Of a stretch of 24,386 nucleotides of DNA, positions 6,339 through 13,261 are shown in pieces. The position numbers and the translations under genes are program-made. The notes below the pieces were generated by a model. The model was not told the origin of the DNA. It saw only the letters and a list, made by a program, of their open reading frames with translations, and did not search any database. The stretch comes from Syntrophaceae bacterium PtaB.Bin038 (lineage in GTDB: Bacteria > Desulfobacterota > Syntrophia > Syntrophales > UBA2192). The stretch is taken from assembly GCA_002067855.1 (NCBI GenBank), contig MVQS01000291.1, forward strand, positions 1 to 24,386, read 5' to 3'. How positions within the stretch are numbered: position 1 is the stretch's first letter; every line of letters starts with the position of its first letter.

Positions 6339-6800
6339 ATGAAAATCTCGGCGAAGGCCAGATACGGCGTCCGGTTGATGATGGTACTGGCCCGGAATTA
6401 CGGCAGTGGCCCCATTTTTCTCAAGGATATCGCGAAAAAAGAGGAGATCTCGGAGAAGTACCTCGGCCAGATCGTCATCCCCCTGAGGGGGGCCGGCCTG
6501 GTGCTTTCCAGCAGGGGGGCTCACGGCGGTTACATGCTGGCCAGGGAGCCCTCCGAGATCAACCTGAAACAGATCGTCGACATTTTAGAAGGGGATTGCC
6601 TGGTGCGGTGCATCAAGGATCCCTCCGCCTGTACCCGGGTCAGGACCTGTGCCAGTCGGGATATCTGGATGCTGCTGGGCGGAAAAATATCAGAAACGCT
6701 CGGTTCGGTGAGCCTGGCGGAGCTCAACGACATGGGCCGTCGAAAAATGGCAACAGGACGGCGCAGACGGATCATGAAAAGGGAAAACCCGGAGAGATGA
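6339..6800 (+). CDS. iscR: Rrf2-family Fe-S-sensing repressor, IscR-like
   Basis: A 153-residue Rrf2 regulator (IscR is about 160). The N-terminal winged helix starts MKISAKARYGVRLM and includes the recognition-region LSSRGAHGGYML (56-67). Cysteines C87, C91, C98 and C104 resemble the C-x5-C-x5-C cluster of IscR, with one extra Cys; the IscR His ligand equivalent is not evident, so another residue may complete the site. It probably binds a [2Fe-2S] cluster and represses its own operon through the palindrome at 6296-6312. There is no obvious Shine-Dalgarno before ATG 6339. The stop overlaps the iscS start (ATGA, 6797-6800). Other Rrf2 members such as CymR or NsrR are less likely given the neighbours. 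Confidence 0.85.
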   Translation: MKISAKARYGVRLMMVLARNYGSGPIFLKDIAKKEEISEKYLGQIVIPLRGAGLVLSSRGAHGGYMLAREPSEINLKQIVDILEGDCLVRCIKDPSACTRVRTCASRDIWMLLGGKISETLGSVSLAELNDMGRRKMATGRRRRIMKRENPER

Positions 6801-7969
6801 AACGAATCTATCTCGATCATGCCGCCACGACGCCGACGGACCCCGAGGTCGTGGATGCGATGATACCCTATTTCCATGATCGGTTCGGGAACCCCTCGAG
6901 CCTGCACTCCTTCGGCCGCGAAGGAAAAGTCGCCGTGGAGACGGCCCGGAGAAAGGTCGCCGCCTTCCTGGGAGCAGAACCGGAAGAAGTGGTGTTCACC
7001 AGCGGAGGCACGGAATCGAACAACATGGCACTGAGAGGCGTTGCACGGGCCCTGCGAGACCGGGGCCATCACGTCGTCGCCTCCTCCGTGGAGCATCACG
7101 CCGTCATCGAGCCGTGCCGGGATCTCGCGGAGGAAGGCTGCGAGATCACCTGGCTTCCGGTGGACGCCCACGGGCTCGTGGACCCGGCCGATGTGGCGCG
7201 TGCCGTCACGAACCGGACAATTCTTGTCTCCGTCATGCACGGAAACAACGAGATCGGGACGATCCAGCCCATTGCGGAAATCTCGCGGCTTGTTCATGGC
7301 AAAGGGGTCTACCTGCACACCGATGCCGTCCAGACCTTCGGCCATGTCCCCTTCACCGTCGACGAAATCGGGGTGGATCTCCTGTCCCTGTCGGCTCACA
7401 AGCTCTACGGTCCGAAGGGGGTGGGCGCGCTCTACGTCCGCAAGGGCACGCGCATCGCCCCGCTGCTGCGCGGCGGAGGCCAGGAAGGCGGGCGTCGCGC
7501 CTCGACGGAAAATGTCCCCGCAATCGTCGGTCTCGGGAAAGCCGTCGATCTGGCCCGGGAGAAACTGGCCGGCGAGGTTGCGGAGCTGACACACCTGAGG
7601 GACCGTTTCATGGAGGGTCTCCGGCAGCGGGTGGACGGCATCCGCATCAATGGCCATCCCGTGCACAGGCTGCCCGGGAACGTGAGCGTTTCGTTCGACG
7701 GGGTCGAGGCGGAGCCGCTTCTTCTCACGCTCGACCTCATGGGCATCGCCTGCTCAGGCGGATCGGCCTGCAGTTCCACGGCCGTGGAAGCCTCGCACGT
7801 CCTTACGGCCATCGGCCTGGAGCCGGGAATGGCAAGAGGGACGCTGCGCTTCAGTTTGGGTCGGGCGACAACTCGGGAGGATATCGATCGGGTCCTCGAG
7901 GTCCTGCCCCCCGTCGTGAAACGCCTGCGATCGGCAGCGCGCAAGGGGCACGAAGAGAGGAAGCCATGA
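6797..7969 (+). CDS. iscS: Cysteine desulfurase, IscS/NifS type, in the rrf2 operon
   Basis: A 390-residue PLP enzyme that takes sulfur from cysteine as an enzyme-bound persulfide. Seen: N-terminal YLDHAATTPTDPEVV (5-19), GTESNN (71-76), SSVEHHAV with H100, the PLP lysine K202 in SAHKLYGPKG, and the catalytic cysteine C325 in SGGSACSS. The flexible loop Cys with a long following segment marks group I (IscS/NifS) rather than SufS. ATG 6797 is chosen because it gives the canonical N-terminus and a 4-bp overlap with rrf2; the frame is open further upstream but that part is not homologous. It is followed by an overlapping mnmA, so sulfur for 2-thiouridine is a likely main output. A second desulfurase lies at 13258. 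Confidence 0.93.
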   Translation: MKRIYLDHAATTPTDPEVVDAMIPYFHDRFGNPSSLHSFGREGKVAVETARRKVAAFLGAEPEEVVFTSGGTESNNMALRGVARALRDRGHHVVASSVEHHAVIEPCRDLAEEGCEITWLPVDAHGLVDPADVARAVTNRTILVSVMHGNNEIGTIQPIAEISRLVHGKGVYLHTDAVQTFGHVPFTVDEIGVDLLSLSAHKLYGPKGVGALYVRKGTRIAPLLRGGGQEGGRRASTENVPAIVGLGKAVDLAREKLAGEVAELTHLRDRFMEGLRQRVDGIRINGHPVHRLPGNVSVSFDGVEAEPLLLTLDLMGIACSGGSACSSTAVEASHVLTAIGLEPGMARGTLRFSLGRATTREDIDRVLEVLPPVVKRLRSAARKGHEERKP

Positions 7970-9027
7970 GAACAGGCAAGGTCGCGGTGGCCATGAGCGG
8001 GGGCGTCGATTCCGCCGTCGCGGCCCTGCTCCTGAAAGAGCAGGGGCATGAGGGCGTGGGGATCACCATGTGTCTCGGGGTGGCCGCCGAGGAAGGCGGC
8101 CATACGAAATGCTGCGGGCCCCGGGAGATCGAAGACGCACGCCGGGTCTGCCAGATGCTGGAGATCCCTCACTACGTCATGGATTTCTCCGGCGACCTGG
8201 AAGAATACATCGTAAAACCCTTCATCGAAGAGTATGAAAGGGGCAGAACCCCCAACCCCTGTGTGGCCTGCAACCGCTACATCAAATTCGGGACTCTGCT
8301 CGACAAGGTTGCGGCCCTGGGTATCGATTTCATTGCCACGGGCCACTATGCAAAGATAGAGGGAACGGGAGGCCGATCGATCCTGGCGCGTTCCCGGGAA
8401 GCACGGAAGGACCAGACCTATTTCCTGCATGCCGTGAGGCGGGAGACACTGGGGCGCATCCGATTTCCCCTGGCCGACCTCATGAAAGACGAGGTGCGGC
8501 AGATCGCACGAAAACACGGGCTTCCCGTTTCCGACAAGCAGGAGAGCCAGGATATCTGTTTCATTCCGGATGAGGGTTACGGAGCTTTTCTGCGCTCCCG
8601 ATCGATTGACGTGAAACCCGGCGAGTTTGTGGACAAGAAGGGAAACATCCTTGGCAGGCACAGGGGGGTTGCCCTTTACACGATGGGCCAGCGGGCAAGG
8701 CTGGGGGGCTGGTCCGGCGATCCACTCTATGTGCTGGGAATCGATGCCCGGAGAAACCGTGTCATCATCGGAGAAAAGGCGGATCTCATGGCGCCGGGTC
8801 TCTCGGCCGACCGGGTGAATCTCCTGGTGGACAATCTGCCCCGGAGAGCCATCGCAAAGATACGCTATGCTCACCGCGGAGCCGCCTGCAGGGTGGCCTT
8901 CGACGGGGATGTACTCCGCGTCGCCTTCGACGAGCCCCAGGAGGCGATCACCCCTGGACAGTATGTCGTGCTCTACGACGGCGGCATCGTTCTTGGCGGC
9001 GGCGTCATCAGGGAGACCTTGAAATGA
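7966..9027 (+). CDS. mnmA: tRNA-specific 2-thiouridylase
   Basis: A 353-residue MnmA, which activates U34 of Lys, Glu and Gln tRNAs with ATP and inserts sulfur at C2. Seen: PP-loop MSGGVDSA (10-17), the catalytic pair C102 in TPNPCVACN (95-103) and C198 in SQDICFI (194-200), the GHYAK and KDQTYFL motifs, the RHRGVALYTMGQR region and the C-terminal beta-barrel ending. E. coli MnmA uses C102 and C199, matching closely. ATG 7966 overlaps the iscS stop by 4 bp and nadA starts in its last codons, so the genes are translationally coupled. Sulfur presumably comes from the adjacent IscS; no Tus relay proteins are visible here. Confidence 0.95.
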   Translation: MRTGKVAVAMSGGVDSAVAALLLKEQGHEGVGITMCLGVAAEEGGHTKCCGPREIEDARRVCQMLEIPHYVMDFSGDLEEYIVKPFIEEYERGRTPNPCVACNRYIKFGTLLDKVAALGIDFIATGHYAKIEGTGGRSILARSREARKDQTYFLHAVRRETLGRIRFPLADLMKDEVRQIARKHGLPVSDKQESQDICFIPDEGYGAFLRSRSIDVKPGEFVDKKGNILGRHRGVALYTMGQRARLGGWSGDPLYVLGIDARRNRVIIGEKADLMAPGLSADRVNLLVDNLPRRAIAKIRYAHRGAACRVAFDGDVLRVAFDEPQEAITPGQYVVLYDGGIVLGGGVIRETLK

Positions 9028-9929
9028 ACATTACGGAGCAGATTCGAAAACTGAAAACCGAAAGAAAGGCCGTCATCCTGGCCCACAACTACCAGATCCC
9101 CGAGGTCCAGGACATCGCCGACTTCGTCGGGGACTCGCTGGGGCTCAGCATCCAGGCCTCCCGCACCGATGCCGCCGTTATCGTCTTCTGCGGCGTCCAC
9201 TTCATGGCCGAGACGGCAAAGATCCTCTCGCCGGGGAAAACGGTGCTTCTTCCCGACAAAAATGCAGGCTGCCCCATGGCGAACATGATCAACGGCAGGC
9301 AGCTCAGGGCTTTGAAAGAACAGCACCCGGACGCGAAGGTGCTCTGCTACGTCAACACCTCGGCGGAGGTGAAGGCAGAGTGCGACCTGTGCTGCACGTC
9401 GGCCAATGCCGTCACGATGGTCCGGGGGGCACTGAAAGATGCACAGGAGATCATCTTTGTACCGGACCAGTACCTGGCCGACTACGTCTCCGGCCAGACG
9501 GGGCGCCGGTTCATCCTCTGGAACGGCTACTGCCCGACCCACGCGAGGATCCTGCCCGAGGACATCGTGAGGGCCAAAGCCCTGCACCCCGCGGCCGAGG
9601 TCATCGCCCATCCGGAGTGCACCCCAGAGGTCAGGAAACTGGCCGACCAGGTGGCATCGACGGAGGGCATGTGCCGCTACGTCAAGGAGACAAAGGCGCA
9701 GGAAATCATCGTCGGCACCGAGGTCGGGATCATTCACCGGCTGAAAAAAGAAAACCCGGGAAAAGTGTTTTATCCCGCATCGGAGCGGGCCGTCTGCCCC
9801 AACATGAAGCTCATCACCCTGGAAAAGGTGCTCTGGGCCCTCGACGACATGCAGCCCGAGATCGACGTGCCGCCGGAAATCGCCGCGAAGGCACTCCGGT
9901 GCATCGAGAGGATGCTGGAGTACAGCTAA
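9024..9929 (+). CDS. nadA: Quinolinate synthase A
   Basis: A 301-residue NadA of the short type (about 300 residues). It condenses iminoaspartate and dihydroxyacetone phosphate to quinolinate for NAD synthesis, using a [4Fe-4S] cluster. The three cluster cysteines are visible at C83 (NAGCPMA), C170 (NGYCPTH) and C258 (RAVCPNM), spaced as in the Thermotoga enzyme. Other family blocks are ILAHNYQIPEVQD (18-30), GDSLGLS, CGVHFMAETAK and HPECTPEV. It overlaps mnmA by 4 bp and ends the rrf2 operon. It is the only obvious Fe-S client in the operon, tying cluster supply to NAD synthesis. nadB and nadC are not in the window. Confidence 0.95.
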   Translation: MNITEQIRKLKTERKAVILAHNYQIPEVQDIADFVGDSLGLSIQASRTDAAVIVFCGVHFMAETAKILSPGKTVLLPDKNAGCPMANMINGRQLRALKEQHPDAKVLCYVNTSAEVKAECDLCCTSANAVTMVRGALKDAQEIIFVPDQYLADYVSGQTGRRFILWNGYCPTHARILPEDIVRAKALHPAAEVIAHPECTPEVRKLADQVASTEGMCRYVKETKAQEIIVGTEVGIIHRLKKENPGKVFYPASERAVCPNMKLITLEKVLWALDDMQPEIDVPPEIAAKALRCIERMLEYS

Positions 9930-9934
9930 AGGAC

Positions 9935-9966
9935 GGAAGTTAAGAAGATCGGAAGTCAGGAAGATC
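9935..9966 (+). repeat. 16-bp direct repeat pair after nadA
   Basis: Two adjacent 16-bp units, GGAAGTTAAGAAGATC (9935-9950) and GGAAGTCAGGAAGATC (9951-9966), differ at two positions. They begin 5 bp after the nadA stop. Purine-rich short tandem repeats also follow cysK (2634) and cusB (17694) in this window. No function is evident. Confidence 0.7.
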
Positions 9967-10005
9967 GGATCAGCGGATTCCGTGTAATCTCGACAAATCC
10001 TTCCT

Positions 10006-10078
10006 AACCCTCCTTTTCCAAAGGAGGGTGTTCATGGAATTCCCCCTTTTATAGAGGGGGATCAAGGGGGATTTTAAA
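10006..10078 (+). repeat. Dispersed nested C/G palindrome, copy 1
   Basis: CCCTCCTTT (10008-10016) pairs with AAAGGAGGG (10020-10028). A second hairpin, CCCCCTTT-type, runs from 10042 to 10060, and GGGGGATTTT follows at 10066-10075. The architecture (runs of five C's, T's, a short loop, A's and runs of G's, ending GGGGGAT) recurs at 17725-17770. No T-run follows the first hairpin, so it is not a standard terminator of nadA. It fills most of the nadA-fdhD gap. Confidence 0.7.
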
Positions 10079-10092
10079 GAGGGAGTCAATCA

Positions 10093-10869
10093 TTGAGAAA
10101 AGAAGTCACGTTGATCCGGATGGATCGGGAAACGAGGGAAACCCTACAGGGCGAAGTGGCCCGGGAATACCCCCTGACGGTCATGCTCAACGACGAGCAG
10201 CTTGCAACGCTGCTGTGCTCGCCCGACGACATGGAGAACCTGGCCGTGGGGTTTCTGTTCTCCGAGGGTTTGATCGGGACCCGGGAGGAAATCAAGGGGA
10301 TTTCCCTCGATGAGCAACAGGGGATTGTCCGGGTGAATACCGACAAGGCCGATGCCGTCGACCCGGAGCTGTTCATGAAGCGGGTCATCACGACGGGATG
10401 CGGACGGGGGATCTCCTTCTACAATTTTGCAGACCTGGACCAGAAGCGGCATAGGGTCGAGTCGGCCTTGAAGGCAACTCCTGCGCAGATCCTGGACCTG
10501 ATGAAGGCCTTCCAGACCCGCTCCGAGATCTACCAGAAGACGCACGGCGTCCACGGGGCCGCCCTGTGCGATGCATCGGGTATTCTCCTTTTCAAGGAGG
10601 ACATCGGCAGGCACAACGCCATCGACAAGATTTTCGGTCACTGCCTGAGGGTCGATATTCCCCTTGCGGACCGGATCGTCATGACCACCGGCCGCATTTC
10701 CTCGGAGACCCTCTTCAAGGTGGCCAAGAGAAATATTCCCATCCTCGTGTCCCGATCGACGCCAACGGATCTGGCCGTCGGTCTTGCCGGGGAGCTGGGG
10801 ATCACCCTCATCGGCTTTGTCCGCGGGGGGCACATGAACGTCTATGCGGAAGCAGGGAGGATTGGTTGA
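10093..10869 (+). CDS. fdhD: Formate dehydrogenase accessory sulfurtransferase FdhD
   Basis: A 258-residue FdhD-family protein, which carries sulfur from a cysteine desulfurase to the molybdenum or tungsten cofactor of formate dehydrogenases. Seen: EYPLTVMLNDEQLATLLCSP (25-44), NLAVGFLFSEGLI (49-61), TTGCGRG (100-106) with the likely sulfur-carrying C103, FKEDIGRHNAIDK near residue 170, and TTGRISSE. E. coli has a CxxC here (C121/C124); the second position is glycine in this protein. The start is TTG 10093, after GAGGGAG at 10078-10084, because no in-frame ATG gives the complete family N-terminus. The next gene begins within about 5 bp. No formate dehydrogenase gene is in the window. Confidence 0.92.
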   Translation: MRKEVTLIRMDRETRETLQGEVAREYPLTVMLNDEQLATLLCSPDDMENLAVGFLFSEGLIGTREEIKGISLDEQQGIVRVNTDKADAVDPELFMKRVITTGCGRGISFYNFADLDQKRHRVESALKATPAQILDLMKAFQTRSEIYQKTHGVHGAALCDASGILLFKEDIGRHNAIDKIFGHCLRVDIPLADRIVMTTGRISSETLFKVAKRNIPILVSRSTPTDLAVGLAGELGITLIGFVRGGHMNVYAEAGRIG

Positions 10870-10873
10870 CACC

Positions 10874-11314
10874 ATGAAAGGCAAGATCACCGCTGTCTGT
10901 ATCAGCGATACAAAAGGTGTACGGAAGACGCCATGCCCGTCGGGCGTGTTCCTGGAGAATTACGGGATGGCAAACGATGCCCATGCCGAAAGGGGGATCA
11001 ACCGGCAGGTGAGCCTCCTGGCCGTAGACAGCATCGAGAGGATGAAGAGTATGGGCCTCAATGTGGGCCCCGGCGACTTCGCCGAAAACCTGACCGTTGA
11101 GGGCGTGGAGCTTTACACGCTCCTCCCGGGGACGAGGCTTGCTGTGGGCCATGAGGTGATCCTCGAAATCTCCCAGATCGGCAAGGCCTGTCACACGGGA
11201 TGCGCGATCTTCAAGGAAGTGGGCAAGTGCATCATGCCCAAGGAGGGCGTCTTCGCAAAGGTTGTGAAGGGGGGCGAAGTCCGGCCCAATGACCCGGTAG
11301 AGATCATCACGTGA
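10874..11314 (+). CDS. MOSC domain protein, probable molybdenum-cofactor sulfur carrier
   Basis: A compact MOSC-only protein of 146 residues from ATG 10874. It shows KTPCPSGVFLENYGMANDAHAE near the N-terminus, RQVSLLAVDSIERM, PGDFAENLTVEG, and a Cys-rich segment (GKACHTGC...KC). Stand-alone MOSC proteins are thought to bind or transfer sulfur for Mo/W enzymes through a conserved cysteine. An in-frame TTG at 10862 lies closer to the GGGAGG at 10855-10860 and would add four residues; the start is therefore uncertain. It directly follows fdhD, supporting a shared role in maturing molybdo- or tungsto-enzymes. The substrate is unknown. Confidence 0.85.
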   Translation: MKGKITAVCISDTKGVRKTPCPSGVFLENYGMANDAHAERGINRQVSLLAVDSIERMKSMGLNVGPGDFAENLTVEGVELYTLLPGTRLAVGHEVILEISQIGKACHTGCAIFKEVGKCIMPKEGVFAKVVKGGEVRPNDPVEIIT

Positions 11315-11343
11315 AAAAGCCTCAAGAATAGAAGGACAGGGCC

Positions 11344-12303
11344 ATGAAGACAAAGAAGCAGGATAAGACGATTGTGACCATCCTGGACAAAGAGGATGCG
11401 GGGCTCACCCGGCTGGTGAAAGATCTCAGCACGGTGAGCAATGGGCTCTTCCCGGCCATGAGGCGGGCCCACCACGAACAGCCGCTCCCTTCGAGGGACG
11501 TGATCGTCGAGATCGTGGAGGCGCTTCGTTCGGTGCTCTTCCCGGGGTATTTCGGGTTTCCCGACCTCAAGGTTCACAGTGTCCTGTATCACGTGGGCGC
11601 CACGCTGGACCGCATCCAGTACCCGCTCCGGGAGCAGATCCGGCGCGGCCTCTGCTTCACCTGCCTGGAGGAATCCACGCACTGCCCGGTGTGTGACAAC
11701 AGGGCCGGGGATATCACAAGGTCGTTCCTGGAAAGGCTTCCCGCGATCCAGAAGTGCCTGGCCAAGGATGTGAAAGCGGCTTACGAAGGGGACCCCGCCG
11801 CTTCGAGCGCCGACGAGGTCATCTTCTGCTACCCGGCGGTCATGGCCATCACGAACTTCCGCCTGGCCCACGAGCTTCACGCCCTGGGCGTGCCCCTGAT
11901 CCCGCGGATGATCACGGAGCACGCCCACAGCTTGACCGGCATCGACATCCACCCCGGGGCGACGATCGGCGAATACTTCTTCATCGATCACGGCACCGGT
12001 GTCGTGATCGGAGAGACCTGCGAGATCGGCAGGAACGTCCGGCTCTACCAGGGTGTGACCCTCGGGGCGAAGAGCTTCAAGCTCGACGAGGAGGGGAACC
12101 CTATCAAGGGGATACCCAGGCACCCCCTCGTCGAGGACGACGTAACGATCTACTCCGGGGCGACGATCCTGGGGCGCGTGACGATCGGCCGCGGCTCCAC
12201 CATCGGCGGCAACGTCTGGCTTGTGGACAGCGTGCCGCCCTACAGCCGGATCACCCAGGCGCAGACCATCCATGAGTACTATGAGAGCGGCGGAGGTATT
12301 TAA
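11344..12303 (+). CDS. cysE: Serine O-acetyltransferase with a CxxC/CxxC insert
   Basis: A 319-residue left-handed beta-helix acetyltransferase of the CysE/EpsC type, making O-acetylserine for CysK. The C-terminal catalytic half has TGIDIHPGATIG (198-209) with D201, FIDHGTGVVIGET (213-225) with H216, equivalent to E. coli D143 and H158, and hexapeptide repeats to about residue 291. The N-terminal half is longer than in EpsC and holds C104/C107 (CFTC) and C114/C117 (CPVC), a likely zinc or Fe-S site. The ending GGGI differs from the extended tail of enteric CysE, but Ile is terminal, as is typical for docking into CysK. It lies 29 bp after the MOSC gene and just upstream of nifU-nifS. Confidence 0.9.
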   Translation: MKTKKQDKTIVTILDKEDAGLTRLVKDLSTVSNGLFPAMRRAHHEQPLPSRDVIVEIVEALRSVLFPGYFGFPDLKVHSVLYHVGATLDRIQYPLREQIRRGLCFTCLEESTHCPVCDNRAGDITRSFLERLPAIQKCLAKDVKAAYEGDPAASSADEVIFCYPAVMAITNFRLAHELHALGVPLIPRMITEHAHSLTGIDIHPGATIGEYFFIDHGTGVVIGETCEIGRNVRLYQGVTLGAKSFKLDEEGNPIKGIPRHPLVEDDVTIYSGATILGRVTIGRGSTIGGNVWLVDSVPPYSRITQAQTIHEYYESGGGI

Positions 12304-12372
12304 ATGCAGGTCATGAAAAGGTGCCTGTCCATCAGAGAGCCATTGACAACGGTTTTCGCATCTGTCAACTGA
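12304..12372 (+). CDS. Possible 22-residue ORF directly after cysE
   Basis: ATG 12304 touches the cysE stop and is preceded by GGAGG (12292-12296). It reads 22 codons to TGA 12370-12372, starting MQVMKRCLSI. There is no terminator and no strong amino-acid bias, so a leader role is not supported. It is listed because the ribosome site and abutting start are good. The rest of this 124-bp gap contains a TTGACA at 12343-12348 without a good -10, and short CTGTCC/GGACAG inverted copies. It may be chance. Confidence 0.2.
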   Translation: MQVMKRCLSIREPLTTVFASVN

Positions 12373-12427
12373 ATCCATGTGTGTTGGACAGACGGACAAG
12401 CGATCAACCGGAAAGTGAGCAAGAGAT

Positions 12428-13261
12428 ATGTGGGATTACACGGACAAGGTCAAGGAATTCTTCCTGAGACCGAAAAATGTGGGCGCCGTCGAGAATGCCG
12501 ATGCCGTCGGTGAGGTGGGCAGCATCGTCTGCGGGGATGCCCTGAAGCTGAGCATCAAGGTCGACAAGGAGACGAACCGCATCGTCGACGCGAAATTCCA
12601 GACTTTCGGCTGTGCCTCGGCGATTGCCAGCTCATCGGCCCTCACGGAACTCGTCAAGGGCAAGACGCTCGAGGAGGCCTCGAAGATCACCAACAAGGAC
12701 ATCGCGGAATATCTGGGCGGTCTTCCCGACGAAAAGATGCACTGCTCCGTCATGGGTATGGAGGCCCTCGAGGACGCCATCCTCAAGTACAAAGGCGAGA
12801 AAAAGGTGCTGCGGCCCGGGGAGAACATCATCTGCAAGTGCTTCGACGTCTCGGAGGATAAGATCCGGAAGACGGCCATCGAGAACCGCCTCAAGACGGT
12901 TGACGAGATCACCCACTACACGAAGGCCGGTGGCGGCTGCGGCACGTGCATCCCCGAGATCGAGCGGATCCTGAAAGAGGTATGGTCCGTCAGGGAAATC
13001 AAGGAGAGGCCCGTCGAAAAGAAAAAACTGACCAATCTTCAGAGGATGACCCTCATCCAGGATGTCCTGGAAAGGGAGATCCGCCCGAAACTCAAGGCCG
13101 ACGGCGGGGACCTCGACCTCGTCGACATCGAGGGCAGCAAGGTCATCGTCGGCCTGAGGGGGATGTGCGTCGACTGTCCCAGCTGCGACATGACGATCAA
13201 GGGAATCGAAGCGAGGCTCCAGGAAGTAACCGGCCAGGACATCACAGTGGTGACGGAATGA
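12428..13261 (+). CDS. nifU: NifU, three-domain Fe-S cluster scaffold
   Basis: A 277-residue full-length NifU-type scaffold. The N-terminal IscU-like domain has C35, C62 and C106. The central BFD-like [2Fe-2S] domain has C136, C138, C171 and C174. The C-terminal Nfu domain has MCVDCPSC (C247, C250, C253). The spacing matches the Azotobacter protein (35/62/106/137/139/172/175) almost exactly. It assembles clusters from sulfur delivered by the overlapping NifS and passes them to apoproteins. Despite the name, no nitrogenase gene is present; such NifUS pairs serve as the general system in many anaerobes. The Shine-Dalgarno is weak. The extra Cys in the Nfu motif (CVDCPSC) is common in this group. 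Confidence 0.95.
   Translation: MWDYTDKVKEFFLRPKNVGAVENADAVGEVGSIVCGDALKLSIKVDKETNRIVDAKFQTFGCASAIASSSALTELVKGKTLEEASKITNKDIAEYLGGLPDEKMHCSVMGMEALEDAILKYKGEKKVLRPGENIICKCFDVSEDKIRKTAIENRLKTVDEITHYTKAGGGCGTCIPEIERILKEVWSVREIKERPVEKKKLTNLQRMTLIQDVLEREIRPKLKADGGDLDLVDIEGSKVIVGLRGMCVDCPSCDMTIKGIEARLQEVTGQDITVVTE

Noticed and set aside
6230..6796. N-terminal extension of iscS through the rrf2 gene in another frame
   Set aside because: The extra 189 codons overlap the rrf2 coding frame and promoter and have no homology. The canonical desulfurase N-terminus begins at 6797.
10008..10028. Hairpin after nadA as a normal terminator
   Set aside because: The stem is good but no T-run follows; the layout matches the dispersed palindrome at 17725 instead.
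12343..12371. Promoter for nifU with TTGACA at 12343
   Set aside because: No acceptable -10 at 16-18 bp (CAACTG at 17). It may still be used with an activator, but the sequence alone does not support it.
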